64,000 nucleotides of DNA, from the NCBI GenBank assembly GCA_022478985.1, contig JAKSZP010004217.1:54514-118513 (forward strand), given 5' to 3'. Below, piece by piece: positions 10,387-22,391 of this stretch. The position numbers and the translations under genes were made by a program. This DNA is from Massospora cicadina. Its lineage: Eukaryota; Entomophthoromycota; Entomophthoromycetes; Entomophthorales; Entomophthoraceae. The first letter of the stretch is position 1. Every line of letters begins with the position of its first letter. The notes below the pieces were generated by a model, which saw only the letters and a list, made by a program, of their open reading frames with translations, searched no databases and was not told the origin of the DNA.

Positions 10387-10863
10387 TTTTAATTCTTGGC
10401 ATCTAAGCTTGATTCCGCTGAGTCAGTTCTCACAGGGTATTAGCCACTGAGCAACAAAATCTGATGATATGAGGATCGCTGGCTTCTTAATAACTGGATA
10501 AATTGTGTATGGAGCTATCACCCCATATTTCAACCTTTATTTTAATATAAATCGCAGACTTATCTGCGCTCACTTCTCAACCAGAAAAGACTTCCTCTCC
10601 AATCTTCCATGTGACTCTTTATATCTCAGTTCTTTAAACCAGATGCATCCTCAGCTTGGTAATCTTCTATTCTTCTTCCCTTTTCTAAATAATCTCATTT
10701 GTATCGAATCTTGGCATAATTCTTCTCGATTTGCCTAATGGTCTTTATTTTGCTCAGTTATAATTCATATACCCTTTTTCTGTAAATCTCAATACTCATC
10801 TTGATTCTTTTCCGATCTGCCAGTATGGGTAGCATATCGTCCAGTCATATCAACTTCCTGACA
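10387..10863 (-). repeat. Element B 5' LTR
   Basis: 477 bp partner of 3505-3982. Its inner end is mutated from TGTTAATT to TTTTAATT on the plus strand. The primer-binding site follows one base inward. Confidence 0.93.
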
Positions 10864-10868
10864 AGCTA
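10864..10868. repeat. Right target-site duplication of element B (AGCTA)
   Basis: Exact repeat of 3500-3504, immediately after ...CCTGACA, the outer end of B's 5' LTR. Confidence 0.93.
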
Positions 10869-12594
10869 TATTAGAGGTCCACTGTTTTAGCTACTAAAGA
10901 AGGATGTTATGTTCAAATGGATGAAATGCCGTCAGCACTCCTTTGATACACTTTGGACAGCATTGATCAATGCATCAGTGCTACACTATCCAAACTTTGA
11001 AAAGGAATTTATTGTACAGATGGATGCATCCCTTTCTGCTATTGAAACAAATCTGTCCCAAAAAGACGATGAAGGGGAGGAGCACCCAGTTGCATACTGT
11101 AATAATAGCTTAAACTTTCATGAATGCAATTACACTGCGACTGAGCAGGAGTGCTTAGCGGTTGTCTATGCTTATAAGCAACTCAGAATATATTTGAATG
11201 GAGTAAAGCTTAAAGTCATAATGAAACATGCCTCTCTACGCTGGTTGCAGAACATCAAAGAGCCTGATTGGCGTCTAGCCTAATGTGCCCTTAATTTGCA
11301 GGCTCATAATTTTGAGATTCTTCACCAACTGGGAGCCAAACACAAAAATGCAGACTTCTTATTGAGATTTTCAACCATTGCAGTTATGGAAGCTCTCAGC
11401 GATGTGATGTACAATAAGATGATCAGCAGCCAATATGATGGTGAACTGCCACAAGTGATAAAGGCGCTAAATGAAAAGCAAGCAAAAACTTTCAGCGGAA
11501 TAGGGAGTTGTACAAGCGAATTGTCAATTCTACGGTAAACTTTCCATGACCCTCGGCATGGCCTGGTATTATTATGAGTGCACATAAGGCAGTAGGACAT
11601 GTGGCATGCACAAGACAATGGAACTGTTGCATACTTGGTATTACTTGGAAAGCATGAATTTTGACGTGCTCAAAACCATTTCCTGTTGTCACCTGTGCCA
11701 AGTGGAAAAGCCGTTCTGCCAGAAGACCTTGTACCAGTTAGTGAAAGCACATTTTTCTTGAAATACTGTTTCCCTTGATGTCATTGGCCCCTACCAATGG
11801 GAGCTAACCGGTACAAGTACATTCTGGTAGCTATCAACCACTTGACCAGGTGGGTTGAAGCGCGAGCAATATGAGGTTTGGGGCGGTCACCGTGGCCAAG
11901 TTCATAATAAAATATATTGTAAAACGGCATGGCTGCCCTCAGCTTCTTCTTATTGACAACAGAATTAACTTCACTTTCCACATTATTACAAAGCTGAATG
12001 AGCTTATGGCCATCTGCAGTGTTCTAAAGACCTCACCCCACCTTGAGTCTAATGTGATGGTTTAGTGAGTGAATGGGACTTTAGTGAACATACTCCATAA
12101 ACTGGTAGTGGATTGACTTTCAGACTGGACTTCCCTCCTGTCTACTGCCGTCTTCACATATAACATCAGCTATCATTTCGCCATGGGAAGAGCGCCTTTT
12201 TAAGTGTATAGATAGCACCTGTTCATCCAGCGCTGTTCTATGCCTGCATAGAAAATACCAGCAGAATGAACCCAAAACTTTATTTGATGACTATAGCAAT
12301 GCGCTAAACAAACTGCAAACTGAAGCATACTCATTCAGCTTAGCCAATAAGATAAAGAATCAGGCTGCTGATCAGGTATGCCGTAGTGGGTTAGCCATTT
12401 ACAAAGATGGGGACATGGTTCTATTTCATGATCAACATGGGTTTGGGTGGAAACACAAATTGGCCAGTATTTGGATTGGTCCAATTGAAGTTATTGAGAA
12501 AGCAGGTGATGATGCCTATACTATCAAGGACCCCACTAGCGGTCAGATTATCAACTGGGTACACGCAAAGTTCCTCAGAGCGTATAAGCAATAG
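10869..12594 (+). pseudogene. Element A pol, 3' part: RNase H and integrase
   Basis: This continues the RT of 1377-3504 after the B insertion. RNase H reads from about 10980: FIVQMDASLSAI (first acidic residue), then ATEQECLAVVYA (the Glu motif), then a C-terminal block ending LHQLGAKHKNADFL. Integrase follows with the zinc-binding spacer and DVIGP near 11780, LLIDNR near 11950, and the third acidic region near 12050. There FNVMV is followed by a stop, so the catalytic Glu is obscured. The C-terminal segment (FHDQHGFGWKHKLASIW, then VHAKFLRAYKQ) ends at TAG 12592-12594. There is no chromodomain. Stops at 11281 and 11536 and several shifts disable it. Confidence 0.85.
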
Positions 12595-12600
12595 GAGATT

Positions 12601-12657
12601 TATCATCAAGTCAAAGGGTGGGGGGTAATGTCGTGATTTTGATATGACTGGACGATA
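12601..12657 (+). promoter_or_regulatory. Element A polypurine tract within an inverted repeat
   Basis: The tract AAAGGGTGGGGGGTAA sits directly before the LTR start TGTCGTG at 12629 and would prime plus-strand DNA. It is flanked by TATCATCAAGTCA (12601-12613) and TGACTGGACGATA (12645-12657), which pair at 11 of 13 positions around a 31-nt loop. B and D have the same arrangement. Confidence 0.75.
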
Positions 12658-13192
12658 AGCTATAAGTCGTTATGGTGAAATGGATATAATCCGCCATTTA
12701 TGATTCTGAATTACAATTATTTGAGTGCCTTATGATGAGGCGATATTGGGTTAGAACGGATGATTATTGGATCGCCTCCAAATGAGGTGATTAGGATATA
12801 TCAATGCACAATGAACAATTGGGAAATTGCCTCAAACTAGGTGATTTTGAATTTAATTAATGAAGACTCTTCCAGAATAAATAAGAATACGGCAGAATGA
12901 ATAATCTAAGAAAAAGGGTTGGTATCAACCAAAATGCTGAGATTGAAGTGATACCAGAGAATTAAAGGAGGAGGATTGTTACGATAAAGAAGTGAGAAAA
13001 GCAGACGGAATCTGTTTGAATATATTAAACCAAATATAGTAGTGTGATGAAGCAATTGCATTATATTATATTATAGTATTTACGTTGTTTCATGGGATGA
13101 CAATATCTATATCATCCATCCGTTGCCCAGTGGTCTTGACCCTGTAAAAAAACCTTCCAGCGTATTTCAACAATTATGTAATATTTATAACA
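12629..13192 (+). repeat. Element A 3' LTR
   Basis: 564 bp, TGTCGTG...TATAACA. The last 340 bases match 1-338. The first 60 bases resemble the LTR starts of D and B in their own orientation (ATATGACTGGACGATAAGC), so A, B and D are related families. Confidence 0.9.
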
Positions 13193-15783
13193 CAGTGAGA
13201 TGGGTTATGTATCTAGAACTGTCACGTTAAATAAATATCCATAGTCAATACAAGGCCACAAGTTTCCATCATCCTTCTAAGTGAATACTACAGGAGAGGC
13301 AAGTTAAAGAGGACTTTTTGAAAATCCATTCATTTTGTAGAATGTCATCCATCCATATGCCCAGCGCTTTTTGTTCCTCCTCAGTGTGTGGATTCAAGGG
13401 GCAGCTACTTTTGACAAAATGTACTTAATCTGAAAGGATAGGTCATATTCAGAATGAGGTAGGAGTTAAGGAGCAAGCCTCATGTCAAAAGCGTCGACAT
13501 ATGGGCCAGGAAGTCAGGAATCTTTGAGGTGGTCCATAGGGTTGGCTCAAAAGAGATAAAGCTAAGCGGAGCCTTAATGGTGAGAGTTTCAAGCAGTGAG
13601 AATTATACATTGTCCCTATTTATTTCAAACAACAAGGGTCTAAGATCCAACTTATTATATACCTGTTGGCGGCACTATCAGCCTATCCTTATGATAACAG
13701 GGTACAATAAAGCTGGAACCGCTAAAAGGGATCCCAAAGAAGAATTTATGGATGGAGAGCTGCACTGGACGCCGGAAAGTATGGCAGGTCATTTATTCAG
13801 AGGACGCGCCCAGTATATAAGGGGCTAAAACAGTGTTAAGAAATTATGTGTGAGCAAACCTTAGATACATGAAGTTCCCTATTGAACATGTGTATATAGG
13901 AGTGCCTGTACTGTAACCTCGCGCATTTTACTCTGAAGATGATGAAAAAAGTACGCTTGATTCTTATATTGGTCACATAAAGCAAAAATGCAACAGAAGG
14001 CGATGCAGGACCCATAATAATGAGTGGTCCTTTAGTATTCCGTGTGCTATACTGTGTATCTTTCAAGAGTTTATCCACGTAGTCCTCCTAGTCAGAAGTC
14101 ATGGTGGGCTATAAAGAATATAAAATATTGCATTCTCATTCTAATTTGCGGTGGAGAAAGGCTCAATGTTCAACACATCAGTGTAAACTTTAAAGTCTTG
14201 TGAAATGGATTGCTTTGCAAGGTTGGAATATGACCTAAGTTGTGTTATTGTATCAATTTCCAGCTCATTACCTGCAAGAGCTTCCACCTGAGCTATATGG
14301 GTGGGCTTTAAATTAGACTCCTAGACCTAAAGTTAGAGACATATTCTTTTCCATTAAAGTAAGAAAGGAATTATCAACTGGTGTCTCATTAATCCTTATG
14401 GAGCCTTAAGGGCAAGGAGATACCACCACAATCTAATAAGAACGTTTTCCAAGTCCTTTATTCCCTGAAGAGAAAGAAGCTGATGTCCTCAACTGAGTTG
14501 AACTTTCTTAAGGAAAACTTGATAATTTAGAAGATAATGTTTCTGTCATTAAGGACATGTTCTATGGAGGGGTCTTACCCCAAATGAAAATGCAAAGGAG
14601 AAAGCTGCCTCATGGATATTGTAAAGGGATCCCAAGAGGAATTGGTGGATGCAGTTGTGTCTAAAGAAGCTCTAAGGCCATCACCACAAAGTCAGTGGGG
14701 ATTAAAAATCAGGAAACTAGCGCTTTGAAGGCTTATAAAGGAGATGAAAGGTCAGAGGCACCCTGGTAGAGGGAAAAGAGGCGGAAGGGGCGGGATAATC
14801 TGCAATAAGATGTTTGCATTCAGTGGATACTAGATTCAATAAGGGAGTAAATTTCTATCTTGTTTTCAGAATATAAAACTCATCTAAATTAACGGTGAGC
14901 CTCATAACCTTAGAGATCCAGGAGGGCCACACTTCTTTGTGCATCAGTAAAAGTAGGAGTAAGAGTCTGAAAATCTCAACTGCAAAGCGAGCATGGAGGT
15001 ACGCCAGGATATCAAGAACCTATACTGCTACTTTTTGGAGAGGGAACAAGGGGAATCCATGCTACTGCAAAGCCTACTTAAGGAGCGGCATGGTTTTTTA
15101 GGGCTGGGAGTCATTGCCTTGTGTTGACATAAGCTGTTTACACACCTTGATGGGTGAAACAAGGGACCAACAAGAGAAGACCAGGTCACAGATAATTGCA
15201 AGCTCATTGTAGTTAGATAAGCATAGATTCACCTTGTACAAGGAGGAGTGTGGAAAGTTCTGAGTCTAATGATCAGTTCATTATGTTATGGTCTTTGCTA
15301 ATTAAGTAAAACTGGGCTTCCATTCAGGGTTGTGAAAACTTAGTGAAAAGCCCAGAATTCAGTGGCATAGCAGCTCTGATGACTTGTAGGAGGGAACACT
15401 ATGATTCCATGAGGGTATTGAAAGTTTAGTAATGTACCAAAGGTCCCATAGCAAGCTAATGGTTGTAATGGGCACCTGCAGGTATTTTTGGGGCAGCTAC
15501 CAATGGTGAGAGAGTCAGGGGGGATGGTCACGTTTCCTGTGTTAGTGGTGGCTGGCTTTTTATTAGTCCCAAAATCATCTGGTTCATCTCCATATATCTA
15601 AATACTAGGATCACTAGGAGGTGATTTACATTAAGGATGGTTAAAATTTTAAATCAATTAAAAATAGTTTTGATTTGTATACAGGGTGAGCTTGGTAATC
15701 AATTTGCTGTTGGTGTAGTGGACTGAACTGCCATGCAGAGTCAGCAAAGGTATTAAAACATTAGATTACTTATTTATATAAAC
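13193..15783 (-). mobile_element. Region M: remnant of a minus-strand Ty3/gypsy element
   Basis: The only part I can identify is an RT N-terminal segment at 13200-13530. Upstream of it on the minus strand no domain could be read. A short Arg/Gly-rich stretch (GRGKRGGRGG on the plus strand, about 14770) was noted but not assigned. Because RT is cut exactly at the end of A, A probably inserted in this element; the rest would lie left of the window. A small open stretch on the plus strand at 13529-13828 has no recognisable homology. Confidence 0.4.
13200..13530 (-). pseudogene. Region M reverse transcriptase N-terminal fragment
   Basis: The minus strand reads L-P-H-S-E-Y-D-L, then NPHTEEEQKALGIWMDD. 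After a frame change it reads SKSP-stop-LASPVVF, KDDGNLWPCIDYGYLFNVTV. These correspond to the start of Ty3/gypsy RT: P-P-H-R-x-Y-D, the helix before the fingers, S-P-x-x-S-P-V-x-F-V-K-K-D-G, and P-C-x-D-Y-x-x-L-N. Several stops are present. It is cut at 13192 by the LTR of A. Confidence 0.65.
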
Positions 15784-16502
15784 AGAGTTTTGGGATTTTC
15801 TGGTCTTTTAGCCAGTAGTCCTTTAAAGGAAAGATAATTATGGGTTGAACTAGCACCAGTGGCTTTCTAGTGGATTATTTTGTCACTAGGGAGATTAGCT
15901 CTTTGGATCTTCATAGCGGTAATTTTTCTTTGCTGAGGCAATTATAAGCACTTTTGCATTATTTGACAAAAGATAGATAAAATAAAGCGTAATTTTATTT
16001 TAATAATAATTGTATATATTTATATACTTAAGGGGGTATGCTCATGGTGCGGATATCAACCCTTAATGTTGGCGCATACCCTAAAGAAAATGGGAACATA
16101 TCAGGATTCTCTATCCAAGCTCTTTTACAAGATAAAGGGAAGTAGGCAACAGATAAAGGTAAGCATGTGATAAGGCGAAGTTAGGGATAAGTGTGATAAG
16201 CTGAAATAAGGATTTGCTTCTACAGTGAAGAACAAAAGTAAATATTGGGAATATCAGCCTGGATAAAGCTAGCGGAGCATTTTTGTTAGCAAATAAGTCC
16301 TGGATTCGTTTAACTAGGCATTTTAGAGTAATATTTCATTTGATGCTATTTAAATTAAAATTAATAAAAATTTCAGACCTTACTACCATTAAAGCATTAA
16401 TCAATAAATAATTGTAAATAAATATAGGCTGATAATGAAAAATAGTTTTTTTCATTAAAAACCAAGGTCAAGGTTTCACACCTACTAGGGCAAATTTCAA
16501 CA
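15784..16502 (-). repeat. Element L left LTR
   Basis: Aligns with 18754-19467 throughout. Shared blocks include TTAGCCAGTAGTC, ACTAGCACCAGTGGCT, AAGCGTAATTTTAT, GATAAGGCGAAGTTAGGGATAAG and ATTAAAGCATT. The left boundary is approximate. Confidence 0.7.
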
Positions 16503-18753
16503 CTTCCCCCTCCAATCCTCAAATGAGGTTGGTAATGATTTCATCAGGGTCAACCAGCCTCAGTAGGTCCCAAACTACCAGAGTTGGGCTGGATGTGATA
16601 GCCCAAGGTGGTTAGGTTAGTTGTCAACCTTCTAAGTAAAAGTTGGGAATCAGTCCCATAGTATGTAGGCAGTTGCAGGTGGGATGGATACTTCCATAAA
16701 TGACATTTTCCTGGAAATTTTGATTCTGCGAAGGCGAGAATTCCAAGATTTGGTTACTTTAACCAGCTTAGGATTATCAACTTTAATTCATCGTAAGAAT
16801 GGAAGAGATAAGCGTTAGGATAAATGGTAGCTGGTTTAGGCTTAGTTCCAAATTAGAGAACAGCGTTACAATTATCAAAGTGTTAGACATTCTTTTTTTG
16901 ATAGTCAATAGCACCAGCTGGAGATTTGAGATAGACAAAGGACAAAGAAGCGTAGGCAGCACTATGACATTTCTGGCAGACAAGAGCAATAACACAGTAG
17001 AGGCGGCTAAAGTGATTATGACAACAAAGCTGCATAATTCAGCTTTATGGATATCTTCAACCATACCTGCAGTTGAGTCCAAAAGCTGCTTCAAGTATAG
17101 AGGAAGTGACCTGTAACAGGGAGAAACCTAGGATTTCTATTTGAGAATTTTTAGTGTGAGTTTGTGGGCAAGGGAAGGCTTGGTAAAATGAGGCTGGGCC
17201 ATAATATCAAGATTTAGATTGAACAGTTTTGTTTAAAAATGTCAGCAGATATTTGTGGTTAGAAATTTAAACATGGTAAAAATGGCCTGGCCATCTAGAT
17301 CATTGAGCTCAAAGGTGATTTTAGCCAGCGGATTTCCACTGGTTAGATATTAAAACTTGCTGCCAATTCAGCTTGAACTCCCTGGAACAACATAAAGGTT
17401 TCTGTAATAACTGATCAAAGTAAGAGCCAAAATGAAAAAGGAAAGTACATGAGTTGTTTGGTCCAGTTGGCATGGTGATGAAGATAAGAAACCTAAATTT
17501 TGGCCTCTCACAAATTCAAGACAGAAGTTGGACAGTTCATAAATGATCTTGGAACCAAGATCAGTCATCATAAAGAAAATCGCAGTCAACGGATAAATCA
17601 TCAATGTAGCAGATTAAAGGTAGTTTGGTATCAGGGCCTACCAATGCATCAAATGTAACGAATTTGTAGAACAGTTTCACATAAATTTAAAAACCGGTTG
17701 TGAGAGTCTTCTTAGAATCCTTTAGGATATACTATATTTTTCTAGGGATTTAATTCCTGGACATTAGCAGATGATCTTAAAATTTCAGCAATAGATAAAT
17801 AATAATAAAATAAGTAAAAGATTTAGTAAGATTAAAAATTATTGGGGAGAGCTATTGGGTCTTGAGGACAATTGGCTCAGCTGACCTGAGAAAATTGGGA
17901 GGCTTTTTGATTGTTTTGGCAGAGGATGCCAATTTCAGAGCTGAAACAACTGATTCAGTTGGGCCATTTGAGCAACTGTGAGCCTCAGCATTAGAAAATG
18001 GTGAGGCAGTCATTTGGTTTGGCTGCTTTATTTGGCTTGTCAAGAAGCTCTGGATCAGCTGCAAATTAATCTCAAGATTTTCTTGGGATTAAGCTTCAAT
18101 AACATTTAACTTTTTTGGCTGTTGCACTCCCAAGTTCTTCTCAGTGAACTTTGGAAAAGGAAACTGGATAGGGCGAAAGGTTTTTGTTTTAGCGGAGATA
18201 ATCTTAAGTTCTATTAAGATATCTCAGGTTTTTTCTGTGATAGGTGGGTTAGATTTGGCTGCGCTCTTTTAGGAGTTGCTCCAGCATTGGAATAAAAGTA
18301 TCAAAGTTTATAGCTTCATAAATCATATTTAACCCTTCCTCTGCTGCTTCATTATTTTATAGTTTATAATCACCTATTGAATTCATTTGGTGGCATCTTT
18401 GGCATAATTCTTAATTATTTCAGGCTGTATTTCACAAAATCAAACATTAAGTAGCCATTCAATTTCTTAGCTCAAATCCTCCATGGCTGTTTTCATAATT
18501 TTGATTAATTTGTAGCTCAAAATTGTCCATGGCATTTTTTAGATCCAGGTAAGTTCAGGCTCAGTAAAGCCACCAGAAGTAGATATTGCTTATATCCACA
18601 AGGTAAGGCTCCTGCTTATCCTTATTCATCATATTTTGGACCTTAAGTGGGCCCTTTGGTGCACAGTCATTTTCTTCTTATCATTGGTATTATTTGATAA
18701 TTTGAAATACATCTCCAACAGGTAGCTTTGCAAGCATCTAGCTGAAAGCATCA
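16503..18753 (-). other. Element L interior, no recognised domain
   Basis: The longest coherent minus-strand reading (about 17094-16783) begins KQLLDSTAGMVEDIHKAELC and runs into a hydrophobic stretch of about 20 residues (IITLAASTVLLLLSA). A second minus-strand piece (18064-17852) is Ser/Pro/Ala rich. A Y-I-D-D at about 17590 lies in no RT context. This may be captured sequence or decayed gag/protease, and the product is unknown. Confidence 0.3.
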
Positions 18754-19467
18754 ATTTTAAGTTTTCTGGTTTGTTAGCCAGTAGTCAATTAAAGGTTAGA
18801 CAATTATGAGTCACACTAGCACCAGTGGCTACCTAGTGGAATATTTTTATTAGGAAATTAGCTCTTTGTTTCTTCTTAGTGAGAATTTTCCTCTGCTATG
18901 GCAGTAAAAGGTAATTTGTTATTCTTTGACAAAAATAGATATAAATAAGCGTAATTTTATGTAATCAATGATTAAAAACATTTATAGTATTCAAGGGGTA
19001 TGCTCTTGGCGTGTATATCGTCCCCTTTCTATTGGCCTTTACACTGTTGGAACTGGGAACAGATCAATTCACTATCCTAACTCTCTTAAATGATAAAGGT
19101 AAGCAGACAATAGATCTAGGTAATCATGAGATAAGGCGAAGTTAGGGATAAGTTGTAATAAGTTAAAATATGGATTTATTCCCTACTGTGAATAAAATAA
19201 TTGATATAGGAAATATTAGCCAGGATTATCATCTATTGGAGCACTTTGATGGTAACTTTTATCCTGGATTCATTTAACCAGGAATTTTGGTGTTATGAGT
19301 CATCTGATGCTTTTATAATAACATTAATGTTAGTTTCAGGCCTTAAGCCCATTAAAGCATTGATCAAAAATCAATATAAAAAAATATAGGTCAAGAATAA
19401 CCAAAAAGATATTTGCATCGAAAGATTAAGGTTGAGACTTCACATCTACTAGGGAAAATCATGACAC
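18754..19467 (-). repeat. Element L right LTR
   Basis: Partner of 15784-16502; contains GGGGTATGCTC and AGATAAGGCGAAGTTAGGGATAAG. The right end lies near CTAGGGAAAATCATGACA. Boundaries are approximate. Confidence 0.7.
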
Positions 19468-21595
19468 TGGGGCATATTGCCCAAAGGATTGTGCTCCTGA
19501 TGATTTAACAATTGAGCCTCTCTTCTGGGTTTCAAGGATAGGTGTTTATTGACAACAAATGGAACATCATAATTAAAGAGTTGGGAGGCTTTGTGTTGTT
19601 CATATTGCGCCTAACCAGTGGTGGGTTTGTGGGGCAAATCAGGCTGATAACGATGGCCTCCATGAGTGATAGGTTGAGAGGCTCTTGGTTGTCCAGGTCG
19701 TGCCAAAGCAGTGGTATATTGGTGGACAGAATCTGGCGAGATTATATTAGTTTTTCTGGCACAGAAGATTGGGGAAACATTTTGAAGGCATAGATCCTTT
19801 ACCTCATCTGATAGTATTTGGTGCGATGCTGACAAATAAGATTGGTGGGCTACTCAACAATTAGTGCAGCCATAATGCTGATGGCGGTGTGTTTTGCTGG
19901 ATTTAGAGAAAGTATTCTGAAATGTCATAGCCCAGAGGAATCCGTAAAGCAATTGGAAAATTATGATCTTCTACTATAAAACCAAAGTGAGAGGATGAAC
20001 TGGCAATAATCCTTAGAAAGGGCTGTTGTATTATATGCTTGATAGGGTGGAGTTTGGGGTTGGCATAAAACTAACCCAACTTGGGAACTTTATTTGTTGA
20101 TTCCTATTGTTGAAGTTGAGATGAGCAGCATGGATTTGTGGGGTTATCAGACTATGTACATGGTCATAGAAGCTTTGACATTGGATATATTGAATCAACG
20201 GCAAAGGCACCAATAATTAATCAAAACTTAAAAAGATTTTTCTAGATTGTTGTTTAGCGTAGCCTGCTTCCTGAGGAGTTGATTTTATTGATTAATTTAT
20301 ATTCAGAATTCTCAGGGTTAAACTCTTAAATCAAATCAAAAACCAGTAATAAGTAAACTTATCTGGTGACCCAAACCAGCTTCTCTGACTCAGTAAGATA
20401 ATTAAAGTTTTGAGACTGAATCTCTAGTTCCAGAGAGGGTGGGGATGGAAGGGTGGGGTAGGATGAGTTTGAGGGTTCTTCTGGTGGTCCTTGATCTATA
20501 CTAGCTCCCTACAGAATCCCTTAATTTTTTTCACAAGGAAGAAGCAGAAAAAAGGGGTACAGTGGGGGAACTCCCGGGGCCAGAGAGGTAGCCTACTGCT
20601 CATCAACAACGTGGGTAGTCACCCAGTTGCATCAAAGGCTCCATAGGTGCTTTTGACCTTTCTTGCGTTAGTAAGGGAACTTCCCATAGTCTAACACAAA
20701 AGGTTAGGTTCCAAGATTTACAATTATTTTCTGGTGCAAAGCCTCTGTAGTGCATTGTATATATGAAGCTATTGTATTTGGATTTGCCCTTGTGCTAGCA
20801 AAAATTGTCACTATATGTTATCTTAATAACCTGTCTTTCCAGAAAAATTATGCAAGCTGCCCATATAACCATGAGCAGTCTGGTTATCAAGTATCTGGTA
20901 CCAATAGAAACCTAGAATTTAATATGTTTATATAGAAGAGATTAGGATTTAAAGAGGAATTTATGAATTTTTGTTGGTTGTTGATGAACTTAGCACAACT
21001 AAGAAAAAAACCTACCATGAGTCCTTCTACCATTATCAATACAAGATACTACAATGTGCATTGTTTTCATACATAAACCTTTTGCCAATAATTTTCAATT
21101 ATTCCTCTTTATACTTAGGGTTTATTATTATAAAAAAAGACCTAATAAGTATGAACTTACCTGTGATAATCGCAAATGTTTCAGAAGCGCTGATTAAAAC
21201 ATGAAACACTAAATTTGTATTTTCTTATGTCACAATTTAGGCTATCAAAAGTTAAATTTGTAAATTTGACAATATATAGCTGTAAAAAGTTTTTCACTTG
21301 GGGGTCTGCTGATAAAATAATGCAATGGGAGGGGACTTTTGGGAAAATTTTTTTTGGAAATTACTGCTGTAGAGTATAGGCTCACCAGGCAAAAGTTACC
21401 CTAACTTACAAAAACAAATGTGGGAAGTTAGAATGAACTTGAGCTTACCCTTACATCTAAATCCTAGATTTAAATAAGTGCTTCCCAGACTAGATTCTCC
21501 AAAGTAATCCTTATCATTACAATATTTAAACAGACTTCGAAAATAACTCTACACAGCTGCATAATACAACTAACATATCTGACTTCAATGCCTTA
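19468..21595. other. Unassigned, AT-rich; possible continuation of region M
   Basis: No reading frame with recognisable domains. The minus strand at 19835-19611 has an open stretch (MSASHQILSDEVKDL...) with no homology I know. A Pro/Ser/Gly-rich patch at 20420-20700 contains GGGTGGGG runs. 20700-21595 is AT-rich spacer. It could be the gag side of M displaced by L, but nothing shows this directly. Confidence 0.3.
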
Positions 21596-22346
21596 TGTTA
21601 AAAATCAGGATACCAGACATGACAGAGAAAATATTGACCATTTTACTCCCTCAACTGAATCAACGACTAGACCCAAGAAAGGGGATAAATCATTACAAAG
21701 TTAAATTTCCTATAGAAATTGATAATCAGCATATCTCATATCTACTCTAGGAAAATTTTAACAGACTAAACTGAGACTAAGATACCCCAAAATGAATTCT
21801 CCTAAATTACAATAAAGGATCTACAGAAGGTCAAGCAACAAACTACTTAAGGTGGTACTTGAGGCAGTAAATTAAGATAAAAACCAAAAAAGGGTAAGAA
21901 ATAAGAGTCTTCCAAGTGATCAACTCAAGTTATCCCAGTCTCATCTGACTTGATATCAACTCACAATTTTACCCTATCACATATATTATATAAAGGCATT
22001 ATACTTTCCAGAATGCATCACCTGCTCAGGAGAGTCCCTTTTAAACTCCCCTTTATTATCTTAATCAATCTTTTTCTTTTGAAAACATATTATAAATGCA
22101 ACTTATAAAAATACTTATTTGATATTATCATAAAAGTTATGTCATTGATAATATCTTGCTTTAGTACTTGAATTCAATAAGTCCATTTTACTGTACTTAC
22201 CATAGGGCAGAATTATAGCTGGTGAGACATAGCAATGACTTGAAACCCTTTAATCAAAATACACTTGTCATGAAATATAGTCAGGTCTAAGTATTGACAG
22301 TCAGATATTTTGGACAGCACCATTGAGCTCAAAAAGAAGCTCAACA
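21596..22346 (+). repeat. Element E 5' LTR
   Basis: 751 bp, TGTTAAAAATCAGGATACC...GCTCAACA. It aligns with 40959-41710, sharing ACCTAGACCCAAGAA (with one change), AAGATACCCCAA, CAGTCTCATCTGA, CAACTCACAATTTT, ATTATAC and AATAAGTCCATTT. The end is fixed by the primer-binding site four bases on. Confidence 0.82.
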
Positions 22347-22350
22347 TGGC

Positions 22351-22368
22351 TGGTGCTCATTACAGGGG
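22351..22368 (+). promoter_or_regulatory. Element E primer-binding site
   Basis: TGGTGCTCATTACAGGGG, one base different from the site of A, directly after the 5' LTR (CAACA, TGGC). Confidence 0.8.
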
Positions 22369-22391
22369 CTCAGGTATGCTTAATGATATCT

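Larger units (their letters stand above)
3505..10863 (-). mobile_element. Element B: complete Ty3/gypsy LTR retrotransposon nested in A
   Basis: 7359 bp on the minus strand: 5' LTR 10387-10863, primer-binding site 10368-10385, gag leader, gag, pol, polypurine tract, 3' LTR 3505-3982. Flanked by an exact AGCTA duplication. It is the best full-length representative here and gives the family's domain order. Its two LTRs differ by roughly 15% by eye, and the coding region has frequent stops and shifts, so it is an old, inactive copy. Its RT active site is still Y-F-D-D (6027-6038). Confidence 0.93.
1..13192 (+). mobile_element. Element A: Ty3/gypsy LTR retrotransposon, split by element B
   Basis: A degenerate Ty3/gypsy element read on the plus strand. 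Its 5' LTR runs off the left edge (1-338) and its 3' LTR is 12629-13192. Gag, protease, a dUTPase-like domain and RT lie in 406-3504. RNase H and integrase resume at 10869 after the nested element B. Joining 3504 to 10869 restores the reading in the RT/RNase H connection, where ...NFSY is followed by IRGPLF, as in B's own ...NFSCIRAPLF. The visible parts sum to about 5.8 kb, so the full element was about 6.05 kb. That is shorter than its relatives because the long gag leader of B is missing. Many stops and frameshifts make it inactive. The flank right of 13192 is a minus-strand RT fragment, so A probably inserted into another element. Confidence 0.9.
15784..19467 (-). mobile_element. Element L: short LTR element, probably non-autonomous
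   Basis: About 0.7 kb direct repeats flank a 2.25 kb interior. Orientation is inferred as minus: the left repeat ends TTTCAACA and is followed by CTTCCCCCTCC, which looks like a complemented polypurine tract. A motif ending AGCATCA just left of 18754 resembles the family primer-binding site weakly. The interior has no readable gag, RT or integrase. LTR identity is about 75% by eye, so it is old. No target duplication could be fixed. Confidence 0.6.

Noticed and set aside
13529..13828. 99-codon plus-strand open frame as a host gene
   Set aside because: It overlaps the minus-strand RT remnant region, has no known domain, and has no start or splice context.
17570..17600. Y-I-D-D in the minus-strand reading of element L, suggesting an RT
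   Set aside because: None of the RT blocks that should flank it are present, and the surrounding reading has no similarity to RT.
20971..21204. 77-codon open frame near E's 5' LTR
   Set aside because: AT-rich composition and no motif; such lengths are expected by chance here.
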